64,000 nucleotides of DNA, taken from assembly GCF_000182565.1 (NCBI RefSeq), contig NW_015971544.1, positions 789,783-853,782 of the forward strand, read 5' to 3'. Positions 52,548 to 63,437 of the stretch are shown one piece after another; the first letter of the stretch is position 1; each line of letters begins with the position of its first letter. Origin of the DNA: Spizellomyces punctatus DAOM BR117 (lineage: Eukaryota; Chytridiomycota; Chytridiomycetes; Spizellomycetales; Spizellomycetaceae). The notes beneath the pieces were generated by a model that did not search any database, was not told the origin of the DNA, and saw only the letters and a list, made by a program, of their open reading frames with translations. Position numbers and translations under genes: made by a program.

Positions 52548-52990
52548 CGTGGGCTAGAATGGTGGACACTGATTTGACACTGATTCTCGTGGTTGAGATA
52601 GGAGCAAAGGTTATGTGGGCTAGAATGGTCACAAGTTGGACACTGATTCGACACACAGAGTCTCGCGGTTCACATTAGGATCGAAGGTTATGTAGGCTAC
52701 AATGGTCGCAAGTACGACACTGATTCGACGCTCGAACACTGATTCTTGTGGTTGAGATACGAGCGAAGGTTATGTGGGCTACAATGGTCACAAGTAGAAC
52801 ACTGACTCGACACACAGAGTCTTGTGGTTCACGTTAGGAACGAAGGTTATGTGGGCTACAATGGTCACAAGTAGGACATTGATTCGACACACAGAGTCTT
52901 GGGGGTCTTGTGGTTCACGTTAGGAGCGAAGGTTATGTGGGCTACAATGATCGTAAGTAGAACACTGATTCGACACACAGAATCTCGTGG
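52548..52990 (+). repeat. Minisatellite of about 75-bp units
   Basis: Roughly six units carrying GAAGGTTATGTGGGCTA, AATGGTCACAAGTAGGACACT and GATTCGACACACAGAGTCT words, with unit lengths from about 55 to 90 bp. Confidence 0.85.
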
Positions 52991-53379
52991 TTCAGATGGG
53001 AGCGAAAGAGAAATAAATCCATACGATAGTTTTCTCGGTTGAAGCCTAACTAATTAAAATGCATCCTACTCCATAGCACCCCGCTTCCTATGTCGCGGGA
53101 TCTATCCTTTGCTTACTTTCATACTTTTAAACATGACCATTTATGATTTTTAGGTCGAAAATGCTCCACACTGAGCTATAGGTCCTGGTATACTGTCATA
53201 ATTATCCATTCATTATCCATATAGTTTTATATTGATTCTTTCTTTTATTCTTTATTTCATTTCATTTCACCGAGGGAACCTCCTGTGTGCTTGCGTTGTA
53301 AGATTCACGTACCACCTCTAGCAAGCGCATGGAGCAATCAGATCAATCGTTCTGCCCACAGAGTGTTCATAGTCTAGCC

Positions 53380-53880
53380 GTTTTTCGGATTTGAATTATT
53401 CCATGTGCAGATCAATCCCTCTAACAACTGAGCGTTCATGGATCCCACAATATTTCGAATTTGAATTAGCACACGGCAGCGTTAGTGACAAACAGATCAG
53501 TTTGCTTTACCACAGAGTGTTCATAGGAATAGCCGACCTGTTCCACTGCAGATCAACATTTTCGAATTTGAATTATCACACTGCAGATCGATTGCTCTGC
53601 CACTGAGTGTTAAGAGAATTAACAGTTTTCGAATATGAACCAGCACACGGCAGCGTTCAGGGACAAGCAGATCAATCCCTCTAACCACTGAGCGTTCCTG
53701 TGGCGCAAACAAGGTTTCGAATTTGAATACTCACACTGCAAATCGATTGCTTTACCACTGAAGGTTCATAAGACTTGCTGAACTATTCCACTGCAGATCA
53801 ATCGCTTTAGCTACTCAGCGTTACTGGGCACAAACAAGTTTTCGAATTTGAATTATCACTCGATTGCTCTTAACTCTACG
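53380..53880 (-). repeat. Array of worn tRNA-Cys-like copies
   Basis: The words TTTCGAATTTGAAT, CACTGCAGATCGATTGCTCT and CCACTGAGCGTT recur at least five times. Read on the minus strand they line up with the T arm, anticodon arm and D arm of tRNA-Cys, but none can fold as an intact tRNA. A further worn copy lies near 54420-54490. Confidence 0.7.
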
Positions 53881-54009
53881 CATTGCGCATTGGTAAGGAG
53901 GTCTTTTGTCAGTGAAATGTATCGTGGGTTACAACTTCATGCGACAAACCGGTTCTCAGATTTGCATTACCACACTGCAAATTGCCACTTCCGGAATAAT
54001 CTTGAGGAT

Positions 54010-54190
54010 AGGTTGGTAGCTTTTTGTTTTGCGGAGCGTTGTTATCTACATCATGATTTCAGCTCCTACCTTTTGTTTGGCGGAACGTTGGTATTATCTA
54101 CATCATTATTTCAGCTCGTACCGTTCGTTTTGCGGAACGTTGGTATTATCAACATCAGGATTTCAGCTCATACCTTTTGTTTGGCGGAAC
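54010..54190 (+). repeat. Three-unit tandem repeat of about 55 bp
   Basis: Units share GCGGA-CGTTG-TATTATC-ACATCA-GATTTCAGCTC and CCTTTTGTTTGGCGGAAC words. Confidence 0.85.
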
Positions 54191-54799
54191 ACGCGGCCAC
54201 CCTCATGTGTCCCCCAAGACGATGCAACAACAGACGCAGAGAATATCTACCGGTTCCAAAGGCTTTTGGGTGAGCACTTGTCCATCTCTCCCTCGCACAC
54301 TCGTCGATGAATCTCGCCGTCGACCGCCTTGGTTTGGGGATGGTCAAATTTTAAAGAAACTCCCGACCGAGGTTATAAAGGATTTCAAGTTGGATGGAGG
54401 AGAAGGCATATCACACTGAACAGATCGATTGCTCTAACCCTCTTTCGGGACTAACAGTTTTTCGGATCTGAGCGTTCACACTGCAGATCAAATTGATGGA
54501 CAACATACACTCACATTCCTCCACAAGTCTAATCGACGAAAACAAACGAAAACTACACAAACAACAATTTCAACAGTTCGTCCGTCCCATTTAAAGTGGC
54601 CGCTAAATTCAGTGAGTCTCTCTCATCCCGCTTGCGCAGCACACATCGTACAACTTCTGCCTCGCGTTGATGATTCTTATCCGCTGATTCAACTTTTAAA
54701 GAGAAGGCAAAGAATCGCAATTGATGAGAACCATAGGAATATAGAAAAGGTAAGATGGTTAGAAGGAAACCTGAGATGCCTCATCGGGGTGAGGTAAGG
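54191..54799. other. Gene-poor stretch
   Basis: No gene recognised. A tRNA-like fragment lies near 54418-54490. Confidence 0.4.
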
Positions 54800-55090
54800 C
54801 CTATCAGTGCGTTGTTGTGCGCGCGAGATACAAACTGTCAATGCGAGGTGACAGATAGACATTAGTGCGTTGCTGTGCAAGCGAAATACGAGCTGTTAAT
54901 GGAAAGGACATTAGTTGCGTTGTTGTGCATGCGAGATACCAACTGTTAATGGAAAGGACATTAGTTGCGTTGTTGTGCATGCGAGATACCAACTGTTAAT
55001 GCGAGATGACAGATACATCAGTGCGTTGTAGTGCAGCGTACGAATTGTTAATGCAACGTGACATCGGTGCGCTGTTGTGCAAGCGAGGTA
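54800..55090 (+). repeat. Minisatellite of about 60-bp units
   Basis: About five units with GTGCGTTGTTGTGCATGCGAGATACCAACTGTTAATG-type sequence; two adjacent units near 54895-55000 are almost identical. Confidence 0.85.
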
Positions 55091-57214
55091 GGAATTGACA
55101 TAACATGGATGTGGTTTAAGAAACGTCGTTATGGACGTTATGCCTGCGTCCATGGCTACAAAATGACTGCAGTTCGGGCCAAACCGCTTTTTTCGAAATC
55201 TAGTGTCAAAAGTCCCTCTGTATACTCAACTCGCTGTACCATCGTGCGGCTTTGCATTTCACCGCAATAATTCACTACCAGAATGTATTTACCACCATTG
55301 AATTGAGCGGTTAACAATTTTTAAAACAACCTACCGGTGATATATTCTACTGGAAAACTTTGCCTATGGAATTCTTTTACTATAATATAAACTAGTGAAA
55401 CTTGTAGGGTACGCCTATCTCTATACGGTCGGTAATTTAGCTTGCAAAAGAAAACCCATTGGAGCAACTTTCATATCCACGGATGTGTGCATCAAGCAGA
55501 TTGCTGAATCCGATACCATCTTGTCGATCCGCTACTCGTTTCTGCTTTTTGTCTGATAGCTAGAATCTGACGCAGAGCTTCAATATTGAGTAGCAGCTGG
55601 CGGACCTGCCAAGCATCTCCTCCACACGATTCACTGATGCTGCTGGGTAAGGGAGGGCACTGTGCCGAGCCAGAAACCGTAGAGAATGTCTTTTCTTTTT
55701 CTTTTAGATTTTTAACCTCACGATATACTTTTCCTCATCATTGACTTTGCTCCAGGGGCACTTCCTATAGCATTTAATTTGACGGAAAAGATAACGCTGC
55801 CTCCGAACTAGCACGGCGTCAAGATTCAAGAAATGTACATTTTTCGTTGTCATTGTGTGCATACTCTCCAGTGTAAACCCTCGACACAAACTCAAACTTT
55901 CAACATACTCTTCTAAACAACATGCTCTAATATCCCTGTGCTCACAGATCAACTCGCATTCCCATCGTGCGACTTTTGCATAGGTTTTAACCTCGGCGGT
56001 CCATGCCTGGTAAGTTGTGTTGCCCATCCTCACGGTTTTACTCACCCTCCGCATACCACGCGATACAGTGACAGTCCCACACCCACACCTCAACTTGGGT
56101 CGTATTGTTATCGACCAAGCGCTGATGTACCTGCATTCACACCCAACTCACTTGGCCGCGCAACTTTATCGGTTTCAACTTGTTCAAATTCTTACCTCGC
56201 TCTTCCGCAGAAAATGCGCTGATATACCTGCATTCACACCTCATCTCATTTTGTGGCTAAAATTCTGGCCCTGCAACTTTATCAGTTTCAATTTTTCCAT
56301 ATTCTTACCTCCCTCCCGCACAGTATACTCTCATAACCATGGCTTGGATCTTTCCACAAAGAGACTGTGGTGATGATCACGGTCGCCAGGTATTATACGC
56401 ACTAACAAACAGGGTAATCACAGATGAAAGCATTGGATAGGGAAATCTCCTTTGTGTACATATCCATACGTAGGTGATGTATCTATCTTTGCGGTTGAAC
56501 CTTTCAAGCAACATGATCTAATATCTCTACGCCCACACATGAAAGGACTGGTTAGCAGCAATGACGGTTGAGTAATGCCAGAGGGAAAAACATGGGAATG
56601 CTACGCGCTGCTTGCAATGACCTTTGGAACACTCTCAACTCGGTTGCAGTCGTTCGACTTCGCGCGTTCTGGGCGTCGTCTCTATAAATGTCGTCTTCCC
56701 TCTTCTAAATCCTTCACACAATATTCACTGATATCCCCACACTCATCCCCGTTACAGTCGTGGCGCTTTCACTCGGAGGTTCATGCCATGGTTGCTACAA
56801 ATATTCTCGTGGGTGAAGGAAATGCAGATCAACGAGTCGCGCAAGGTTTATGACATTTGGTTGATATCCTGATAACAACGCCCTCCGGCTAATTGTTACC
56901 AAAGATGACCGCTTGTGTGCTTGGAAGAAATATTCGAAGAGTGATTGCGTTCCAAAATGGGCAACATGCATGATGATGACGAATGAAAGGAGAAACTGCA
57001 GGTAAACTACTCAAAGACGTCATGAAAGTTTGCACAGCTTTACAAAACCGATCCTATGCGAATTCACCTTCAATTACGTGGTTCGCCTCCGCACTGAGGA
57101 TACAACAGTCGAGAGAATTGTTATAATGTAAAGTGAAATGATGAATAGTAATTGGACGGCAATGCTGATCCTCTTTACCCATCTACTTTTTCACTGTCTA
57201 CTAGTACAACTCGA
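55091..57214. other. Gene-poor region with a two-copy repeat
   Basis: No protein family recognised in about 2.1 kb. A two-copy repeat of about 105 bp lies at 56119-56310. A looser similarity links about 55912-55950 with 56505-56545 (ACATG-TCTAATATC words). Confidence 0.45.
56119..56310 (+). repeat. Two-copy tandem repeat of about 105 bp
   Basis: Both units carry GCGCTGAT-TACCTGCATTCACACC, GCAACTTTATC-GTTTCAA and ATTCTTACCTC words. Confidence 0.8.
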
Positions 57215-57290
57215 CTCGAAGTGTCCATCGGACAAGTGTTCCTGCTGTGTTCCCGTTATCTGTCCGATGAAATACTTGATACTAGCTACA
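57215..57290 (-). repeat. Dispersed repeat, copy B
   Basis: Inverted relative to 45285-45355, at roughly 80% similarity by eye. It lies just upstream of a tRNA-Met gene. Confidence 0.7.
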
Positions 57291-57358
57291 CACGCCCCTG
57301 AAGCGTTTTGGCAAATATGTCATCTTGCTCAAACACATCGTTTTTGAGACAAATCCAA

Positions 57359-57431
57359 GCGAGATTGGCTCAGTCGGTAGAGCGTGAGTCTCATAATCTC
57401 AAGGTCGTGAGTTCGATCCTCACATCTCGCA
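57359..57431 (+). tRNA. tRNA-Met(CAT), elongator
   Basis: Same 73-nt sequence as the copies at 38473-38545 and 59126-59198, here on the plus strand. Anticodon loop CTCATAA. A and B box promoters are intact. Confidence 0.95.
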
Positions 57432-59125
57432 CTTACATGTTTGCAGTTCACTTTTACTCCATCTTTGCTTGATGGTCAGTTCCGTCTGGTGCACTTGAGG
57501 TTCCTCTAGGAAAGAGAAGGAAACCAAATGACACACATTTTCATCGTAATACCTTTGAAACTTTAACATGCTGAAAACGACATGTAGAAGCAAAATCCAT
57601 AAACCTAATGTGAGGACGTGACAGGCACCCTCCTCGTTCCCGTTGCAGGTTTGCATCTGACAGGAGTATTTGGACTGAATACAGTCATAACTTTGCGTTT
57701 TCAGAAAGGAAAAAGAAGGGTGGGTGGGGCATGTGAAGAGTGTGATACTAGTACACGGCTGATCAGCGTACACAAACCCCGAAAACGTACCAATTCCCAT
57801 ATTGGTTTAGCGATGGTACATTTCGTCATGAAAGCTTCCCTTACAAATGTTACAGTCCGAATCAAAAGATGTTTAATGGATCCGTCAAGACAACAGTAAG
57901 GTGGACAGTCGCCGAACTGCTAATTGTTGAAAGCGCGGAACACAATATGATATAAACATAAACAAGATAAGACTTGCAACCTACTGGTGTTGACATCAAC
58001 AAAGCGCTTTACACTTTGATAACATTTGGCCAGCAAAATATATAACCGTGGCTCATGTAAAAAAAGGGGTAGTTATTAAAGTCCTTCAGACGAATCGCTG
58101 CAGGAAAGTGCTACGGGGTTTTAGATCTGACTGCCGCCCCAATCTGCATCAAAATCCATCCCACTTGCGCTAGACGCCGAATTGAAGTACGGTCAGCTGC
58201 GGAGAAATCTATATAGTGCTACTGACTGAATAGCCTCGGCACACTACAGGATTGCGGGATCTGGGTGGGTGACAGAATAGCCCTCCCAGATATCTCTACA
58301 ACAGGCCAGTAGAATTCCCCAACCTGTAGCAGGCGTTAAAGAGTGAGAGAACTCTCCACATCGAGCATTATCGAATTCATAAAGTTAACCCGATATTAAG
58401 GCTCAGTGGAAGGCAATGGTAAGGATTTGTATGCAGGGAAGGTACTCATGAATGCTCTATCACACATTGCGAATTTGATCCTTTTCCGAGCCAAACCACC
58501 AACTTGATTCCTCAAATGTGTGAAATGCGGCCTGATTGAGTCGTGATCTTGGACTCGCACTCTTGCTGTCAGATTATGTAGCCCCTGATGGCCGATTTAA
58601 ACACGATCAATATGCAACCTGGTGGAAGGGTTTCTTGCCGTTGAACACACTCTGTCAGCACTCGTTAAAAAAGTCGTTTCTATTTGAAGCAATGTCTTTG
58701 TCGATCATTATCCCTTGGTAGTCCTCGAAACATTGGGAAGGAGATATGGACCGAACTCTCTGTGCGCTCAAACGCGTATCAATCAACATTATGCAATTCG
58801 TCAGGGTGGTTGACAACAGCAATGATCTCACAGCAATGTCAAACAAGTGAACTAGTATCGTTTATGCAAGGACCATTCAGGAGCCACCCATGCCCACACG
58901 ACACAAAAATGTGTTGGAGGGACGATGCCTGATGGTACTACACTGCAAAATAGAACGGAATGAACGTATTACAAAATAAAACTCCACAACGCCAGCCTCT
59001 GACTTGGCGGTCCATTCAAGATGGGGGTATCAAACTTTGGTCCATTCAGCGGACATGTCCAAGGATGCCAGACGGTAGGCCCTCAAGACTGCAGAACGGC
59101 AAAAAAACAATACCCGACCGCAAAT
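57432..59125. other. Gene-poor region between two tRNA-Met genes
   Basis: About 1.7 kb with short open frames only and no recognisable family. Confidence 0.45.
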
Positions 59126-59198
59126 TGCGAGATGTGAGGATCGAACTCACGACCTTGAGATTATGAGACTCACGCTCTACCGACTGAGCCAATCTCGC
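59126..59198 (-). tRNA. tRNA-Met(CAT), elongator
   Basis: Third identical copy, minus strand. With 57359-57431 it forms an inverted pair about 1.7 kb apart. Confidence 0.95.
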
Positions 59199-59546
59199 GT
59201 TGTGAACGTCGTCCATGCGCTGAAACTTATACGATTTGTCTCCCATTGAAACGCGGCAAGTGCTGCCTGGACCCTATAATTTACCCTCTGTTCGGATTTC
59301 ATTGCCGCGGCAAAATTGCCGGTAAATTGTAACAGGGTGTATGGTTCCGAACGCTCACACCTCTCCCCGCGGAAGGTACAAATCCGTTGTTTTGGTTTTT
59401 TGCTCGTTTACCTTTTAGAGACCCTTGTACCAAAGTGCCATATGCCTCGTCCAACTCCGAACGCCGTGTGTGTCGGGTGTTGTGCTCAGCGTGACAAAGT
59501 GAGCGGACCCAAGTTCCTGATGCAGCACGCACACGCACAGTCGTTT

Positions 59547-59600
59547 TGTGTGTGTGTATGTGTGCGTGTATGCGTGTGTGCGTGTGCGTGTTGTGGTGCG
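59547..59600 (+). repeat. Imperfect GT/GC microsatellite
   Basis: A run of TG dinucleotides interrupted by TATG and CG steps. Confidence 0.9.
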
Positions 59601-61034
59601 TCTATGTGTTCTGTGTGCACGTATCTTGCCTTGTTGAACGTATTGGAGGGTCCAAAATTCACGTTCATGTGGGGAATACACACGGCAATCTCCGGAGTCT
59701 CTCCGCGTCTATTCAGGGATCTTCCCCCTTGCGTATGTAGTAGCTGTAATAGTAGTTTAATGAAGACCCCTCCTACTTTTGGAGTCTTTGGGGACGGCCA
59801 CCCGTCTTTGCCGCCGCCACCCTTCCGCAACCAGGTGGTCGCGAATTATTAGATTTGTTACACGCGTATTAAATATGTGTAGCGTAAAGGTTTTGATAAA
59901 TAATTTTTTTTTGTTTCGTTGCACTGTGTCAGTTTCATTTGGCACAAAACACAGCCGTTGGCCGTTGACTGGTTTCCCAAAAAACGGCAGATCGGTGGGC
60001 TCCGTCTTGCAAGCGTTTGGCGTAGTTGGAATTTGGGGTCTTGTCAACTTACGGGTCGCTGCTTGTGTCAGAAATTGAAAAGGAGTTAGGGTAACCCCCT
60101 ACTGGGAGACCCTTAACTGTCAACCCCCGTAAGATATCTCGATTGTGTTTGGAGGCGAGTTTCAATCCAAACGTCCAAAAAAAAAAATACATCCAGAGAT
60201 TCTCCCGTAACTCCCGTAACAGAACAAGAGAACAGAAAAAAAAAAAAAACCACCGGAAAATGCGCTAGATCTTTCTTAATCCGCCTACTTGCCGGGGTTT
60301 TGCCTCAAGTAAACGAGGCTGTTCAAAAGGCTTTTCTGTTTTGAACTCCGGAGGGCCACGCGGCGATACTGGGTGACATATGAGTTAGCGTTCCATGAGC
60401 ATTTCCCCCCCGTCCCAGCTGGACGCTGCCCGCCTCCAAAGACAAAAAAGAATTTTGAACGATTTTAAAAAAGCGACATCACTTTCGTATGTCTTTTTTT
60501 TGACTTTTTGACCTATTGCATTGTCTTTTCATTCCCAATAGTCTTTTACTTTTCTTGTTGGCTTGAGCAAGAGCTGTCGCGTGGCTTTCTTTCGCAAACC
60601 CGCACGAACAACCGGCATCCATCGGCCGACCACCGTGCGCTAGGTTCGTCCGATCCCCCGTTTTTGTCTTCCAACCACGGAAGCCACCGCGACCGCCTCC
60701 AAGAGCGATCACGTAGTGCTGTCAAAAAGCATCTGTAGAAAAGAAAAAGATAAAAAAGAAAAATAAAAAACCTCGACGGACGACTTTTGGTTGGCAGGGA
60801 AAAAGAGCTGTTGTTAAAGACATAAGGGTCGTTGATCTCCGCTGTATCCCCCTCTCGTTTAAATCCTCGCCTTGCTCTCGGACGCGTCTCGCGGTTCGCC
60901 TCCTCCTCGTCGTCCATTAAAGACACGCTCGACTCACTCCAGACGCATACCGAGTTGGCTTTTTTTTTCCTTTTTTTTCTGGGATTGTGGCGGTCTTTGC
61001 AGTCTTTTAGATCCGAGTTTGGCATTTTCATTCA
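59601..61034. other. Long upstream region of the homeodomain gene
   Basis: About 1.4 kb with many A and T homopolymer runs (for example near 60178, 60237, 60485 and 60960). It probably holds promoter and a pyrimidine-rich 5' leader of the homeodomain gene. No gene recognised. Confidence 0.5.
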
Positions 61035-62708
61035 ATGTCGTCTTTACTTTTTACGCCGGGAGATCTGCTGATGAACCAGCAATTCCTCTCGTTCCCCGTC
61101 AACACATTTCCTAGTGCCCAGGCTCCCGACATGCAGCAGTTCTTTGATAGTCATCGAATGACCCCCATATACGAGTCGACCACGGGCGCGACAAATCCTG
61201 AACAGCCTGCTGCGCAGGCTTTGTCCCAGTCAGATCACGAGGAACAGCCAGTTGATGACCTAGACGACCACGATATGGAATCCGATGTTGAAGAGGTTGA
61301 TGAGCCAAATCCTAAAGCTTTAGAAATGTCGTCCACATCAACAGAGATGACTACCACAGGTAAAACACCGCAGAAGCCACGTCGTCGGCCACGCGCGACT
61401 CCCGAACAGCTTGCCATCTTGGAGGAAACTTACAAAGTAAATACCTCGCCTCGAGGACGACTGCGCGCCGAATTGGCCAAGCGGTTGGGCATGACGGAGC
61501 GCTCTGTTCAAGTATGGTTCCAAAATCGGAGAGCCAAAGTCAAGTTGAACGAAAAGAGAGCGCGATTGAGGCAGTTGCGTGGTATGGCTTGTCTACAAGC
61601 TGCTGCCTCTGCCGTTATGAGACCCGGAACTGATGGAAAGAGGCCAATTGTGGCCAACCCACTCTCCGCGACTGCAGCTGCTGCGCTCATGCCTGGGTCA
61701 AACGCTATCCGCTCAATGTTACCGAGCGCCTTGAATGCACTGTTGCAACAGCCTCAGATTCAACAACAGCAACAACTCTCGCAACAGCAACATGCTCAAC
61801 AACAACAACAACAGCAGCAGCCGCCGCAACAACTCTCGCAACAGGAATTGCAACCACAGCAGTCAAACCAGCAAGCCGTGTGGCCGCAAATGGATCCCAC
61901 ACTCGCTTCTCGCGGGATTCCCTCAGTTGGGCCAGTTGCCATATCTCAACCACAACAGTCAGTCACTCTTGGATCCACTGTCGTCGCCTCAAATTCTCAA
62001 CCCATAGCATCACCAACAAGCACACCCAGCATCCCGTCCCCGCTCCAAAACTCTCCAGTAGCATCTCCTCTCCCGAGCCCATTCAACACCAAATCTACCA
62101 TTCCCATCCTCCTCCCAACGATTCCCCTCTCTGTCGACGCAGTCACGATCGGAACATGGCACCGCATGTCCTATTCGACAGAGATGACCGTCTTTACGGA
62201 ATTCCACTTTGGGACCCAGTGTATCCGAACTACCATTACGGATTTACCCGCTACTCATGTGAGGATTTCCATTCCCTTTGCGACTCTTATGGGGATCTCT
62301 CTCACACCTGCGGATGAATCCGTCTACGATGCGGATGTGGTTGTGGAATTGGTTCAACCACCGCTTTTTGAAATGTTTATGGGAGGTGTTTGGGCACCTT
62401 GCCATGATTTTACCGAACATCGTGCTGCATCAACGACACTTACGCATGTGTTCCGCGGACTTGCCTCAGAGCTTCATGCGGAACTCGTGTCCGCTGCACA
62501 GCAATCACATCTTGTTCGACATGCCATCTTGCGCTCTGCTGGTCGGATGCGCAGGAGAAGGAGTTCGGCAACTTCCGTCTCGAGCGTTTTGAGTATGGCG
62601 GAATCGGTTGCAATGGCACCGGTTCCCTCTCGGAGTAGCTTTGATGCTAGCTGGGTTGGAGACTATCAAGATGGGCTTGATGGTCAAGCCAAATCGATTT
62701 TGGCATGA
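61035..62708 (+). CDS. Homeodomain transcription factor
   Basis: A single exon of 557 residues. After an acidic N terminus the homeodomain covers about residues 115-171, with ATPEQLAILEETYKV for helix 1 and the recognition helix RSVQVWFQNRRAKVK, including the invariant WF-NR residues. A Gln-rich stretch follows (about 240-285), then a Pro/Ser-rich part. Near residues 370-470 lies a conserved-looking domain, VTIGTWHRMS to LVQPPLFEMF, which resembles the C-terminal region found in some fungal homeodomain factors. The protein ends Ser-rich. Expected role: sequence-specific DNA binding in the nucleus. The start at 61035 is the first ATG of the frame and follows a long pyrimidine-rich leader. Confidence 0.9.
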   Translation: MSSLLFTPGDLLMNQQFLSFPVNTFPSAQAPDMQQFFDSHRMTPIYESTTGATNPEQPAAQALSQSDHEEQPVDDLDDHDMESDVEEVDEPNPKALEMSSTSTEMTTTGKTPQKPRRRPRATPEQLAILEETYKVNTSPRGRLRAELAKRLGMTERSVQVWFQNRRAKVKLNEKRARLRQLRGMACLQAAASAVMRPGTDGKRPIVANPLSATAAAALMPGSNAIRSMLPSALNALLQQPQIQQQQQLSQQQHAQQQQQQQQPPQQLSQQELQPQQSNQQAVWPQMDPTLASRGIPSVGPVAISQPQQSVTLGSTVVASNSQPIASPTSTPSIPSPLQNSPVASPLPSPFNTKSTIPILLPTIPLSVDAVTIGTWHRMSYSTEMTVFTEFHFGTQCIRTTITDLPATHVRISIPFATLMGISLTPADESVYDADVVVELVQPPLFEMFMGGVWAPCHDFTEHRAASTTLTHVFRGLASELHAELVSAAQQSHLVRHAILRSAGRMRRRRSSATSVSSVLSMAESVAMAPVPSRSSFDASWVGDYQDGLDGQAKSILA

Positions 62709-63437
62709 GAAGATCTGTAGTTGAATGTATCTAGTCTGTTTTTGATATCCATTTTGCCCCCCCAACATTCTTTGTAGTTATCTTTTTTGTTTTTCGCTTG
62801 GTTTTTATACCCCTTCTGTGAAGGCGAGTAGGATGGCTGGGGGCCGTTTTGTATAGTAGAAAGGAAGTCAGAATGCATTGTTTAGATTATAGTTGGAACT
62901 TTATTGGGACCGAATAGTCTCTCCTTTGTGTACAAGTTTTTTGATATGAAACACATCATTCCCGTATGAGTACTCGTTTGCATTCTTCCTTTGCATTCTT
63001 TCTAGACGTGAATCGTCATTTGAAATGTACTGTAGTCCGTTGATGCAATGCTTTTCGCGCCGACGAACAGCCTGAGTCTGGATTATTCACCAAAGTGAAT
63101 ACAAAATGGTATCATTTGACTGTGGCGATGCCCAACCTCCATCCCGCACCCTTAAAGTATTTAACTATTCAAACAATGATCGACCTTGATCGACCACGAT
63201 CGACACCGGTGGAGAACGGGATCGCGGACTCCCTATTTTTAGACTGCAAATTGAAATGATGGCGAAGACGATTCAACTTTGAACGGATTGTAATTCCGAG
63301 GTTCCGCAACCGTTTGGGTGTGAACGTCGCCATCTTTTGCTCCACCATTTTTGTCTTTATAGGAATGGAAAGAGGTACTTAGGTTGCGCAGTGTTGCAGG
63401 AGCATCCAATCACACCAGACAGATTTCTAACGCAAAC
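62709..63437. other. Intergenic between the homeodomain gene and the last gene
   Basis: About 730 bp. Contains ATCGACC-type direct words near 63178-63210. No gene recognised. Confidence 0.5.

Noticed and set aside
48560-53880. CRISPR-like array
   Set aside because: The repeats vary in length and are tRNA- or minisatellite-derived; there are no uniform spacers and no cas genes, and the DNA is eukaryotic.
53848-54273. 141-codon frame as a gene
   Set aside because: It runs across tRNA-like and tandem repeat sequence without a recognisable domain.
59316-59852. 178-codon frame over the GT microsatellite
   Set aside because: The frame is produced by the dinucleotide repeat (VCVCV runs) and lacks any family signature.
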